A DNA stretch of 64,000 nucleotides from assembly GCA_954871525.1 (NCBI GenBank), contig OX940861.1, positions 11,578,842 to 11,642,841 of the forward strand. Direction: 5' to 3'. Below the pieces are notes generated by a model. The model was not told where the DNA came from. It saw only the letters and a program-made list of their open reading frames with translations, and searched no databases. Each line of letters opens with the position of its first letter. The stretch's first letter is position 1. Shown here piece by piece: positions 12,453-24,340 of this stretch. Made by a program: the position numbers and the translations under genes. Origin of the DNA: Parietaria judaica (Eukaryota; Streptophyta; Magnoliopsida; Rosales; Urticaceae).

Positions 12453-13171
12453 GGGCTGAAACCAGAGCCGGGAATTTGACTATTTTTTGTCCCTGTCCCG
12501 GAAAAATCAGGACACAGTTTTCTGTCCCGGTTTTGGTTCTGGTTCTGAAAAGTCCTTGTTTTTTTTTTAAATCAGAACCGGGACCGGGACACAGATTAAA
12601 ATCCCAATTCTTTTAGGACCAAAATTCAGGACGAAAACCGGGACAAAATCCAAGATAGAGACATGAAAAAAACCAAATCCAAAATGCAAACTACCAAATC
12701 TGAGTACAAAAGCAAAATACAAAATAAACAAATGCAAGATCCGAGTTCACGTCGTGAACTTCACAATGCCAAATCCAAATCTCAGTGCGAAAAACCGAGT
12801 ATAAAATGCTAAATAGTAAATACTGAGTACGAACAAATTATTTTTTATAATAAAACGACATATAAGAAATGACATGTTAAATAAAATACCGAGTAATGGC
12901 TGAAAAATAAATGACATGTTAAAATAATGGGCTGAAAAAAAAATAATGGATTAAAACCCTAATAGTAAACGACTTATAAGAAATGACATGCTAAAAAAAC
13001 GACAAACTTATATCAAAACGACATAAAACCGGAACCGGGACAAGAAAACCGGGAATTTCAGATTTTGAATTGGTTTTGATTTTGGTTTTTCAAACCGGAA
13101 CCGGGACGTCCCTTTTTAGGTGACCAGAACCGGGACAAAACCGAAAACCGAGTACAAAATTTTCACCCCTA
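12453..13171. mobile_element. hAT-type non-autonomous element B
   Basis: It is homologous to element A but inverted. The ends are GGGCTGAAAC on the left and TTTCACCCCTA on the right. It shares the AACCGGGAC tracts and the aaatccgagtacaaa-type inner repeats. No 8-bp target duplication is seen; instead the 267-bp direct repeats abut both ends. Confidence 0.85.
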
Positions 13172-13439
13172 ATATAGCATTCTTAACTTTGTAATTTTGT
13201 TCATACTTAACCAATTCTGTTAAATTTCTGATATTTTTTACAGAAGAATATTATTTACGTTGGTATAGCCTGGGGCCAAAAAAAATCTCATATTTTGTAT
13301 ATTATGTTTGGTACTTATTTGAAACTAGAGGTACCAACAAACAAAAAAAAAACTTCCGTAAGAAAACTAATAGAAATTAGTTTTATAAATACAGATTATA
13401 AAGTGAAAGATGTATTTAACTAATCTGTATTTAACAAAT
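13172..13439 (+). repeat. 267-bp direct repeat, right copy
   Basis: Second copy of 12186-12452, starting exactly at the right end of hAT element B and ending tttaacaaat before unique sequence. Confidence 0.9.
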
Positions 13440-13567
13440 TAGTTAAATATAGATAAAATTACAAAGCCAAAGATGTTCTATTGTCATTTTATAAAGTGAA
13501 AGCCTCAATAAACACAAAAGGATAACTTGGAGGCTTTCAAAATCAATTGCCTTGATTTAAGTAATCT

Positions 13568-14933
13568 AGGGTTAACGAGCCAAATGCCCATTTGATCAAA
13601 CTTTTTCAAAAAAAATGTCCAAACCTATGTATAGTAATTAAAACAACTAATTAATTGAATTGCGGACATATATACCCTACCTTCATTATTTACGTTTTAC
13701 GTTTTAAATTTTTAATTAGTAATTGTAAAAGAATTTATTGATTAGTCTTCCTATTAAAAAGGATTAATGGAATAAACAGTTTAAAGTAACGAATTAATAC
13801 GTAGAAATTTATTTTTAACGGCTGAAAAATCAAATCAATAACAAAGATCTCTAAAAAAATCCCTCCTCCGATATGTATCGTTATTTTATTAATTTCATAA
13901 TAAAGAAAACACCAAATTACTATGAATATATTATTATTCATAACTATATATATAATTACGTAATAATAATTTTAATTAATTACTTAGATTGAGGTTGAAG
14001 TTGAGTGTTGTAATTGTTGTTGGATTTTTCGTTGACTTTTTCTCGATTTTGGGGCGCGAAATAACCCGAGAAGTCATCGAAACAAATATCTAGATTATAA
14101 ACGAACATTAAGAATAGGGATTCGAGTCGTTACCAAAGATTGGTACTTTTGCCAACCGTACCAATAAATGATGATTTCTCTTTTCTGGCGTGCTCGGGAT
14201 TCAGATCTCAGCTTCACATGTGCAAAGCCTCTAGCTCGTCCACCACGTCGCTGCGGGAACGTCTCTAAGACCGGAAATCTGCTTTGATTGACAGCTAGGT
14301 CAATCTCAGGAATTGAACGACAGACCGACGGGAACACGGGAGAGAGAGAATTCCGCCTCTAGGGTTTCTAGAGAGGAGGTCGAATTCTGTTTTGTGAGTA
14401 GGCTTTGGTGTTTTACATTATGACCAACAACATGTGTCTTATATAGACCACATAAAATGACCTAATGGGCTTTTGGGCCCAATGATAGGGTTAAAGCCCA
14501 TTAGGTCATAATTAATTACTGTGATCATAATAATTACCGTGCTCATTTATTGTAGTCGGGTCGGACCCGAAAAGTCCAATGAACTCAAATCCCAGTTTCG
14601 GACATTTCCAACAATTGTAACGACAAATGTGTAATTATAATTAGAAAAGTTACGTATTAGAATTCAGTAAAATTGAAATTAAAGTGAAATTTTAATTACA
14701 AAATTATAATAGTATAAAAGATATTATAATTACGTAAATATAATTTTATGAATTACGTAATTTTAATTTCAATAATGTCATTATAGTTTCGAAAATGTAA
14801 TTAAAGTTATAGTAACGTTAGAAGTCACAATTACGCAACTAAAGTTACAATAACGTAATGGACAAGGTTAATCTGGTCCAAAAGATATAATTAATGGGCA
14901 TAAATGATTTTTTCTAACTATGGTCAAATCTCT
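13568..14933. mobile_element. TIR-type element F, copy 1
   Basis: The left end (GGGTTAACGAGCCAAATGCC) and right end (taatctggtccaaaa ... aatgggcataaatga) match the ends of F copy 2 at 52111-53413 in the same order. The interior here is non-coding and is split by the solo LTR at 14018-14613. Superfamily is uncertain; the low-GC ends are MULE-like. Confidence 0.5.
14018..14613 (-). mobile_element. Solo LTR, minus strand, inside F copy 1
   Basis: 596 bp from TGTTGGATTT to ATTTCCAACA with a perfect 5-bp target duplication ATTGT at 14013-14017 and 14614-14618. On the minus strand a TATA box (TCTATATAAGAC) lies at about 14437-14448. No internal retrotransposon sequence is present, so this is an LTR-LTR recombination product. 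The ORF at 14095-14337 lies inside it and is not a gene. Confidence 0.9.
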
Positions 14934-15174
14934 AAAAATATATCACATTTGAAGCATTTCATGAAATTTCTTTTAAATCTAAACTACAGCCTGATTGACT
15001 TTATAGCATAAAATCCCCACGATTAACGTCTAGTGACTTCTTTGATTGGATTATAGTGAAAAGTGAATATTGTCTTCAATAAATAATCACGTACATTGAT
15101 TAAAACTACAGCGTGACTTAACTCTTAAGTAATAATGAGTTCTCTGCATCCTGTCCAGCCAGTTATTTATTTTT

Positions 15175-15449
15175 GGAAAATTTCATAAAATAATTCTAAA
15201 TACATCACAAATTTTATTATTAACTTTCAAGTTTTCATAGTTATTAAAATAACTTTTTCAAATACCAAAATACTCATAATACTGTTAATTTTTCAGGACG
15301 TATTAATCCTAAAAAATGGACATATATCGTCTTGAAAAATGGATAATATTAAGAGTATTTTGTTAAATAAAATTTGAAAATGTTATTTTGAGAATTATGA
15401 AAATTTGAAGGTTAATAATAAAATTTGTGGTATATTAAGAGTATTTTCC
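15175..15449. mobile_element. Foldback MITE, Mutator-like
   Basis: Two inverted arms of about 120 bases (GGAAAATTTCATAAAATAATT... against GGAAAATACTCTTAATATACC...) share long stretches such as ACAAATTTTATTATTAAC. The arms make up most of the 275-bp unit. Flanks tttattttt and tttattttc form an 8-of-9 target duplication, which fits a MULE-derived MITE. Confidence 0.75.
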
Positions 15450-16872
15450 TTTATTTTCAGCGTGCTTCTTGTGTACTATATATATATTGTCACGTATTAG
15501 TTAAAGATATTTATAAGAATTATATAATACCGAAATACTACATTAATTCACCTTCCATCAAACAATGAGATTCCATTACGGACGTGTCTCCTTTTCACTC
15601 CATGTATTGTTTCACTTATATTTGGCAAATACACCAGAACTGTGTTGGTATTTCTGACACTCCGAGACCTTAAGAACTTGGCAATTTATTAATGTCTCTG
15701 TTCATACTTAAAAAAAAAATAATCTCGATGGAGTGATAAATAAAATATATTCTTCTTATTATGATAAAGGACCAATATTCGATTCTTATTGTTGAAAAGC
15801 ATTATGCTTAACATTATTACCAACTGGCGATTTGAAAATTTCACAAAATATAAATGATAAACAAATAAACCAATGCAACAGAACTACGTATAAGCGTACA
15901 GATTGATCAAGAATTAAATTGCATCAGCATCTTGTTATATTAATAATTTTTACTAAATTATATTTATATCTGATTTTAATTATAAAAAAATTATTAAAAT
16001 TGAACGTAATTAATTTTGAATTAGTGTCCGACGACAAATGTCCTTATTAGATATTAAAGACTAAAAATATTTTAATATCTATTCAAGTAAAATGCTAAAT
16101 ATATATTATGTTTAATCTATAGCTTAAAAATGATATTCTTTAGTCCCTTTGGCCTCTTTTGAAGGGCTAAATATATAAAAGTGAAGTAATATATTCCTTC
16201 AAAAAGCTTAACGCTTCTTATCTTTCTATATATTATTCTCAACTAACTATATATATAACTTTTTGGTATACCAACATGAATATATATATATATATATCAA
16301 TAATATAGTTGCTTTGTGGCTACTGTGACACATCAATAATATTGGCTGCCGTGTTTGGTTATCAATTTAGTGTTTGGTGAATATTGTGGTGAGATTTGGA
16401 TTTTTTTTTTGTTGTTGAAAAATTGTGTTATTTAATGAGTAGATTAGAGAAGTGGCTTATGGTGCATTGTAAAATCTTTACCATTTTCTAATTTTCTTGC
16501 TTCTATCTCTTTCATTTTATCCATGACGTACACTTATTATTGTACGTGACTTGCATTATGTATGTATGTTATTATATTTTATAATATTGATGTTTAAAAA
16601 ATTAAATTTTTGAAAGAAAAAAAGAAAAGAAAAATGCACCAAACGAACTTATCTATTTGTTTAGTTTTTCAAATAAAAAACAAAAATATGTATCAAACAA
16701 TTATTATTTGAAAACAACTGCAATAATTTATTACACTACGTAAAGAATTGAAAACAAGGACAAAATTATATCGCTATACAGTTATTCGATAATTTTTGAG
16801 TTGGTTACCTAAGTGCAATAAATATATACAACTGCAATAAATTTTTGACTTGGTTACCAAACAAACAAGGCC

Positions 16873-16876
<4 letters not shown>

Positions 16877-16926
<50 letters not shown>

Positions 16927-17013
16927 TACGTAAATAATTGAAAAGTAAAAAATAAAAGTTTTTGAGTTGGTTATCAAACAAGGCCAAAATTATATATATA
17001 TATATATATATAT
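16877..17013. repeat. Two AT microsatellites in a duplicated unit
   Basis: AT runs at 16877-16925 and 16990-17013 follow the same preceding sequence, ccaaaattat. This indicates a small tandem duplication. Confidence 0.85.
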
Positions 17014-17488
17014 ACTCAAGTAAAAGATGTAAGTTCGAATGCTCGCAATATAATTCAAATCAAATACAAAAGAAAAAAAAAAGAATTTGGTATAATATAA
17101 ATAAAAATTATTAGAGTCTCTCTCTTTCTCTCTTTCTCTCTCTCTATATATATATATATATAAAACATGCAAAACTAAAAGTTTTTTTTATCGAACATAT
17201 ATATTATTTATAAAAGACGAATTAAAAGTTCTTTACCGTATCGGTTTGTTTTTATCATATTTGATCATCATACAATTTTTTCACGACTTACTACACTAAA
17301 AGGTGACAAAATCAAGTTATAGTATTGTCTTAGAATTTCACGATTATCATTACTTTTTAATTAAAGATCTTTTGAATACTTAAGCAGTATACAAAATACT
17401 GCAGCGCAAATGCGTAAAAATTCAAAGAGAAAGCCGCTAGATCAATTCAAAAATGGCGCGTGGGGTCTTTTGGCAATGTACTGTATGT

Positions 17489-18780
17489 TAGGGTTGAAAC
17501 CGGAACCGGGAACCGGGAATTTGACTATTTTTTGTCCATGTACCGGAAAAACCGGGACACAGTTTTTCTGTCCCGGTTTTGGTTATGCTTCTCAAAAGTC
17601 TTGGTTTTTTTTTTTAAATCAGAACCGGGACCGGAACCGGGACATTGATTAAAATCCCAATTTTTTTAGGACCAAAATCCAAGATGAAAACCGGGACAAA
17701 ATCCAAAAAAGAAACATGAAAGATAACCCACTAAGTACAAATCCAAAATGCAAACTACCAAATCCGAGTACAAATCCAACATGCAAAATACCAAATCCGA
17801 GTACAAAAGCAAAATACAAAATACCAAATGCAAGATCCGAGTTCACATCGTGAACTTCTTGATACCAAATCCAAATCTAAGTGCAAAAAACCGATTCTAA
17901 AATGCTAAATAGTAAATACCGAGTCCAAACAAATCATTTTTTATAACAAAACACATATAAGAAATGACATGTTAAATAAAATACTGAGTAATGGGCTCAA
18001 AAATAAATAACATGTTAAAATAATAGGCTGAAAAATAAAATAATGGATTAAAAACCTAACTAGTAAACAACATATAAGAAATGACATGTTGAAAAAACGA
18101 CAAACTTATAACAAAACGACCTAAAACCGGAACCGGGACAAAAAAAACCGGGAATTTCAATTTTTGAACTGGTTGGTTTGGGAAACCTGCAAAAATGGCT
18201 CAAAAAACACCATAATTCAACTTTTAAACTCATATTAAAAAAATACATAATTCTAAACTTTGTCCAATTTAAGACATTTTTACCCCTGATTAATTAATTC
18301 CTAAACTGTCCCTAAATTATCAAAAACTGTCCCCAAAATCCAAATTACTGTCCCCAAAATCTGAAGAAACTGTCCCAGGAATGTTACTCATACAACCTCT
18401 CACAAAACTGCCCAGAAAACTGTCCTTAAATTACCAAAAACTGTCCCCTAAATTCAAATTATTGTCCCCAAGGATCATTAGAAACTGTCCCAAGAATGTT
18501 AATCATACAACCTCCCCAATGTTAATCAGGGGTAAAAATGTCTTAAATTGGATAAAGTTTAGAATTATGTATTTTTTTAATATGAGTTTAAAAGTTAAAT
18601 TATGGTATTTTTTTAGCCATTTTTGCAAGTTTCCCTTTGGTTTTGGTTTTTCAAACCGAAACCGGGACGTCCCTTTTTAGGGTATGGTAAAAAAAAAACT
18701 AATTTTTTTTACCAAAAACAGTTCAGTACCAGGACCAGAACCGGGACGAAACCGGGAACCGAGTACAAATTTTTCACCTG
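17489..18780. mobile_element. hAT-type non-autonomous element C, with nested MITE D
   Basis: Same family and orientation as element B. It starts TAGGGTTGAAACCGG and ends at GAGTACAAATTTTTCACC. The ends are worn and no target duplication could be confirmed. MITE D (18180-18635) interrupts it within the segment corresponding to ttggttttgattttggtttt in B. ORFs 17410-17652 and 17649-17846 are artefacts of its repeats. Confidence 0.8.
18180..18635. mobile_element. Foldback MITE D inside hAT element C
   Basis: The ends GGGAAACCTGCAAAAATGGC and its near complement GCCATTTTTGCAAGTTTCCC form inverted arms of about 120 bases. The middle holds a tandem duplication of about 115 bases built on CTGTCCC repeats (about 18298-18411 and 18412-18520). 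456 bp, no coding capacity. Confidence 0.82.
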
Positions 18781-18970
18781 TTATCAAGATACTGTACTAT
18801 ATCTTTATCTTTAAAGTAACAAATTATACCCACAAAAAAACAAAGGATCATAGAATAATATCTAGTTAGATACTAATTTATTATATACCGGATTTAGCAA
18901 AGAAAGATTGTTATTGTGTTAGGGTTAGAGAAAATGTAATGTCGCTTTTAACCCCGAAAGATGCTATTGA

Positions 18971-19029
<59 letters not shown>

Positions 19030-19580
19030 GACTAATTCTGTAAAATAATGTCTTTGAAATTCTCATGAGAGTAATAAATTGTTATTTTTGTACTTCATGA
19101 TATAGTCACACTACTTTTATTGTTAAGAAATAAAGTTATATGTGAATATATATAACATATTCAATCTTAGTTTTTCTTATATAATTTAAATAAATCTATT
19201 AATTTGCTAGAAGTGGGGACCATATAATTATGAATATATTGCAGCGAAAACACCAATTTTTGTCAAAAAATAATGATAAGTTTCAATTAATTTTTTTTCC
19301 AACCGAAAATATACATATATATTTATAATATATGACGCGAATAACCCATAATTATTTGGATAGTTCTCTTTAATTCTCCCACAATCCATTGTGTCTGTAA
19401 GTTGGTCCACCGAATATTGTTTCCTCTCAAGGTAAGCCAAATCACGAGACTCACCATAATTGATTTTTTATTTTTATTTTTTTATCATAGATAATCGAAT
19501 CTCCTCTTATACTAGTTCACAGTTGATTACCATTATTTATCAAATATTATAGGTCTACAAACTCTACACTCTTGCCGTGG
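18781..19580. other. Intergenic, upstream of EF-hand gene 2
   Basis: Contains a segment (ccggatttagcaaagaaag, about 18888) with counterparts near 26310 and 55310, and an AT microsatellite at 18972-19025. A ggtccaccgaatatt motif lies at 19407-19421. No gene. Confidence 0.5.
18972..19025. repeat. (TA)n microsatellite
   Basis: An uninterrupted AT dinucleotide run of about 54 bases. Confidence 0.97.
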
Positions 19581-19590
19581 CTATATAAAC
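19581..19590 (+). promoter_or_regulatory. TATA box of EF-hand gene 2
   Basis: CTATATAAAC in the context ccgtggCTATATAAACcc, 146 bases before the ATG. The identical core (tggCTATATAAACC) precedes EF-hand gene 4. Confidence 0.78.
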
Positions 19591-19671
19591 CCTAATGATC
19601 ATACTCGCATCACCCCATTATTACACTACTTCTACTCAACAATCAGTCAGTCTTTTATTCAAAAACTCAAA

Positions 19672-19726
<55 letters not shown>

Positions 19727-19728
<2 letters not shown>

Positions 19729-20053
19729 GTTGCTTTGTACAAATACCAAAAATCTTCCAGTAAAATATAAGGGCATGAATGGCACTGACAACATGGCACA
19801 AAAGGCGACGCCAAACAACGTCGATGCTCAAGAGCTGTGGAAAGGCATTCTTAGGCGGGTCGACACAAACGGTGACGGGCGGCTGAGTAAGAAAGAGCTG
19901 AAAGCGGCCTTCAAGATCTTGGGATCTTCTTTATCTGGCTGGCACGCCTTCAGGGCCTTCTGCAACGCCGACGAGAATGGAGATGGCTTCATCGACGAGG
20001 CCGAGCTGTACCGCCTTCTACAATACACCACACAGAAGGGCTACGTACTCTAG
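19727..20053 (+). CDS. EF-hand calcium-binding protein 2 (subfamily B)
   Basis: A 108-residue intronless protein with two canonical EF-hand loops at residues 46-57 (DTNGDGRLSKKE) and 82-93 (DENGDGFIDEAE); both keep Gly at position 6 and Glu at 12. The linker GSSLSGWHAFRAF and the end QKGYVL mark subfamily B. No signal peptide or membrane segment is evident. The ATG lies immediately after an AT microsatellite (19676-19722) that occupies the leader, so repeat-length variation could alter the 5' UTR. An internal Met at residue 17 or 23 is an alternative start, but the TKN...G.N..DN pattern near the N-terminus aligns with genes 4 and 5, supporting the first ATG. Confidence 0.9.
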
Positions 20054-21362
20054 TTTTTGAAGTAGTTAAACCGCCCTTATAATATATATTTTTTTTTTGT
20101 GTGGTTCGAGTGAGGTTAGGTCATGGCCTCATGGGCAACAGCTTTGACTATACGTGTACATGCCTTAAGCAAGCTTAAATAAAATAGTGAAAACTAGTGG
20201 GGAAGAAAAAAAAAATCACGTTCTATATATATTTTTCTGAATAGGCGTCAAGTATTATAGTTTTTTTGTTTGTTTAAATATTTAGTGTCGCAGCGGTTTT
20301 GTAATTTGTATATTAATAAAATCACATATAGTTTTTACCTTAAACAAGAAAAAATAATTTTTTCTACTTTTCTATTTCATTTTATTCTTATCCATTATAT
20401 ATTATCATTTTTCGCGAGTTTTTACCCACGAATTTTAATTAAGATTTCTTTTTGACATGTGCACGACAGAGATAAATCAATGATATATTGCGATATTTTA
20501 AACACTCAATCACCTTATATACAAAAACAATCTTTTTTAATGGAGTGACCCTATTGGTCACAATTACAAAGCACTCTCGCATTACTAGATATACTAACAG
20601 GTGACCTCGCCAAGTTTACATATGTTAAAGGGACACTCATTTGAATCTCATGGGGTTTGAACCCGTGACATCTTAAATAGGTATGTAGTGGAACTTGATT
20701 ACAGAAACAACCTTTTAACGCTAAATCTATTACGAAGTATTAGTTCAATATCTCTACGTTCATTTACCATCTTTTATTGCTAACTTCTTTTGATTAACTT
20801 TTTGACCCGAGGAATATTTGTGCTTCTTGACATAGACATCCATATACTTAATGGATAATCTATTTGTATTTGCAAATTAAGAATCACAAACCTTACTACC
20901 AGTACCAGCATATATATATAGAAACATTGAGATACAAGATAGACATCACTAGTGTGAAGAAGATATATATATATATATATATATATATGACTAGTATGCA
21001 ATAGATATATATTATAAAGGGGTGACTTGCAATTCACGTGTCGTGTTGTAATCTTTTATAGTTAATTTTATATAGACCAATACTCTATCAATCATGTTTA
21101 GAAATGAGACTCGGACTAATCCTGTTAATAATCATAATAATCGTGTTTATAGTGTGTATCCGTTCAACCCATTTAATTGGTCTTTTTCTATTATTAAATT
21201 ATAAATTAATTTATTTTAGACTTTTTTTTAGCTTATAATCAATGTAATTATACAATGTATGATTTTAAACCTACTAGCAATTTTAGATATTCATCAACTG
21301 GATAGCGTAATTAAGAAATTAAATACTTAAAGTTAGTATATAATCAGTAAATAAACACTTCA
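20054..21362. other. Intergenic between EF-hand gene 2 and a probable LTR
   Basis: 3' flank of gene 2, then AT-rich DNA with a microsatellite at 20962-20989. No gene recognised. Confidence 0.5.
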
Positions 21363-23540
21363 TGTAACGACCCACTTTCTCGGGTTCGTTACTTCCTCGA
21401 TATAACTCCATAATGTCCCGATTCCTTGAAAAGATCAAGACGAGATAAGTATTCGGGACTAGGCTCCATTTGAAAACAAAGTTCCGGAGCTCCTTGATTT
21501 CACAATCGTAAAAAAAGAATTTTGCGGAAAACCACAAGATCGCATCTACCACCGTATGCAGCGTATATGCCGCAACGCTGATTCCGTCGCATCCGTAAAT
21601 CTTCGATTCTTCCTTAAGTCTATAACACCACTATAATGAGTTAACGCTCAGTACGTAAAATATTTTCATTACTCAGAAAAATAATTTAAAAATAAAATCA
21701 CGGCATGATGCATATCATACAATGCCATGCAATACCATTTATAACTTTTGAAAAATACCATATAAATATAATATTGGGCCCTGCACCGTACGAGCGCGCT
21801 TTTACGCCTATAAAGCTTACGGGGGACCGGGGGTGCGACCCTGACCAAGTCAGCCCGCGGCGAAATATCTCCCGACGTACCATTCGGAGACTACCCGTCT
21901 CGATACAGTCGGCGGCTTGTGTACAATGTACCCTTCAGAGACTAACCGTCTCAGGACAACAACACGATGAGACTAACCGTCTCGGTACGGCGCAATTTTA
22001 TAAAAATGTCATATATATATATTATATCATTATAGATATTATGTATGCATAAATGCTCATGCTTCTTCAATATGCTCAAATTGCATACGCAAAGTTTACC
22101 TTTAAAAGGTAAATTTCAACAATAAAGCCATGCAAACACGTCGCATAATCGACGTACACATTTAAAGGATTAATTCCAAGTTAAAACAACATAGTTATTC
22201 AAACACTTAGTTCACCACACAACACACCATCACTTCATACAATCACAATTCACACATCACTAAAATACACAAATTATATTATCGTTGTGTTGCAGTGAGT
22301 ACTTTTACGTATCTTACACCTTACACACTCTTTATTATTACAAGTCGGTGCTTGCTTCGAGAATAAATCCCCAATAAGTAAATCAAGTTTCTTACAAACT
22401 TAAATAAAGCACTTCACATCATATGCACTCTTTCTTGCATGATAGGAGTGATAATTTCTTTTAGCTTATAATTTCGTATCATACTCGAGACATTAACTGT
22501 GTCATGTACCAAACTATAATAACAAAATTTTAGTTAGGGTTAATACCTAATACTCTTTTGATATTAACTTCATCAACAAAAAAAATATATATATGATCAT
22601 AAAAGATCATATCACTAGAGCTGTGAACATATTAATTTACATCATATTTTGTAGAAAATATAATACTATATGACTAGCATGTATATTAATATACACTTGC
22701 TGGATTAATATATCACCGTATATCCCAATACTAGCGAGTAAAAAAATTAAATACACTTAGGAAGCATTACTCAATATAAACATATACTATGATCTTAAAA
22801 CTGCCTAATCAAGAGTATATCATGTTATTCATGTATATGGCAAATGATGCTTCTTGTTCACCAATAAACCCAAACTCAAAAGGTGCAATATATTCAACTG
22901 TATATCCGTGATAAACCTATATATCATAAACATAGCTTACCTTAATATGTAAAAACACCATTGAGCAATTTATCAAACACTTAGCGGTTGGATTTTCTCT
23001 ATTAAAAAAATAACTTATCGAATATAATGAAAACTCTCCAAAATCATATTGATTAACATAATTTATTTACTTTATGTATATATATATATATACACACTTA
23101 CAACTAGACATTCTATTAATTCAATTTCAATTTTCTACAATTCATCAACTATAATCCTACAAGACTTACATATATTATTTACTCCTCACAAATATTTTGA
23201 GAATCTCAACAATTCACCTAGTTAGAAATTTCAGATTTTCTTATAGTATAATATCAGTAAATCAATTATCATCTCCGTCAAAACAGAGCACCCAACTTAA
23301 GTCCTAAAAATCTAAGATAAACATCATCTACAACACTAATATAAACTTCATAATCTGATGAATATTACCCTAGAAAGAATTTATTAGAATCTCAATAAAA
23401 TTACCTAGGGTTGGAAAAATCTTGATGCACATATTTCAAAGATAACCAGAGCAGCCAAAAAACGAAGCTCTTGTGCCGAGCTACACGAACAGACCCATAA
23501 CTACCCAACTAGGCAAAACCAAAGCTGATCCTTTTTTTTT

Positions 23541-23581
<41 letters not shown>

Positions 23582-23779
23582 GAGAAGGAAGGAATCAGGA
23601 AAGATAGAATAGAATAGATAGAATAGAGAGTGAGTCCATTTGGTGGCGGAGCCAGAGAGAAATTGAGGAGGGTGATTAAGGGAGAGAGGGGTAAATATGT
23701 CACAAGGTAATATGACTCATCAACTTTACAATAAGACACGTAGCAGCACTAAAAAATATTATAAATAATTTCACTTACA
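21363..23779 (-). repeat. Probable LTR of a gypsy element, minus strand
   Basis: On the minus strand the right end starts TGTAAGTG and the left end closes GGGTCGTTACA, after a GTAACGAACCCGAGAAAG run typical of chromovirus LTR ends. The part at 23590-23779 has the pyrimidine-rich leader composition of such LTRs. No clean target duplication was found (cttca on the left, cccttg on the right), so the limits are approximate and the unit may be composite. Confidence 0.4.
21887..21983. repeat. Three copies of a GAGACTAACCGTCTC hairpin motif
   Basis: 15-base interrupted palindromes (GAGAC, 5-base loop, GTCTC) lie at 21887-21901, 21938-21952 and 21969-21983. They sit inside the probable minus-strand LTR. 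Confidence 0.9.
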
Positions 23780-24037
23780 CCCTTGCATTTATAAAAATGC
23801 ACAAAATTAACTCATTAAATATCATTAATTTAATACCGGTATTACACTTCATAATATATATAAAATGTATATATATATATATATATATAAATATTTTATT
23901 CTTTAGTCGCGTCGAAATAAATCTCAGTTGTTATCTAATCATGCTTCACGCGATGAGATCCAAATTGGTTCAAAATCAACCAAAATCCATTTACAACTTT
24001 TATATCGGTCGTGCATCGTGTCCATCCTTAAATTTTC

Positions 24038-24094
<57 letters not shown>

Positions 24095-24190
24095 TGCATT
24101 CGATCTACACATATTAATGAGACTTAAATACGTGGACTCGATCGGATAAGGTCGGTCGCTATATGCGATCGAAAAGCACACGAATCCTTC
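23780..24190. other. Intergenic, upstream of EF-hand gene 3
   Basis: AT-rich, with a long AT microsatellite at 24040-24091. No gene. Confidence 0.5.
24040..24091. repeat. (TA)n microsatellite
   Basis: A pure AT run of about 52 bases, some 250 bases upstream of EF-hand gene 3. Confidence 0.97.
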
Positions 24191-24199
24191 TATATATAA
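24191..24199 (+). promoter_or_regulatory. TATA box of EF-hand gene 3
   Basis: TATATATAA in the context ccttcTATATATAAcac, 150 bases before the ATG. Confidence 0.7.
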
Positions 24200-24340
24200 C
24201 ACTCTTAACCGGTGCCCATATTAATAGATTAACAGCAAAATACAACCACCTTCTTACTTACACATCTTATTCATTAACTACATATTCTATTTTCAATAAA
24301 GTTTTTATTTTTTGCTATTTCACCAAATTTCCGAACTACC

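Larger units (their letters stand above)
12113..13551. mobile_element. Foldback MITE E, split by hAT element B
   Basis: The left arm (GGCAATCAATTTTGGAAA... with TTTATAAAATGA) and right arm (its diverged complement ending TCAATTGCC) are inverted over about 80-100 bases. Without the inserted hAT element and one duplicated segment the unit would be about 450 bp. MULE-type size and TIRs suggest a Mutator-like MITE, but flanking duplications are only approximate. Confidence 0.6.
14934..17488. other. AT-rich intergenic region
   Basis: No gene was seen. It contains a foldback MITE (15175-15449), AT tracts at 16877-16925 and 16990-17013 that close two copies of a gagttggtta...caaggccaaaattat unit, a TC/TA microsatellite at 17116-17162, and a segment at 16185-16230 duplicated at 25223-25265. 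Confidence 0.5.

Noticed and set aside
14095..14337. 80-residue minus-strand ORF
   Set aside because: It is contained in the solo LTR 14018-14613, which has proven ends.
21887..21983. CRISPR-like array
   Set aside because: Only three short palindromic repeats with unequal, unrelated spacers in a plant LTR. No cas genes, and the genome is eukaryotic.
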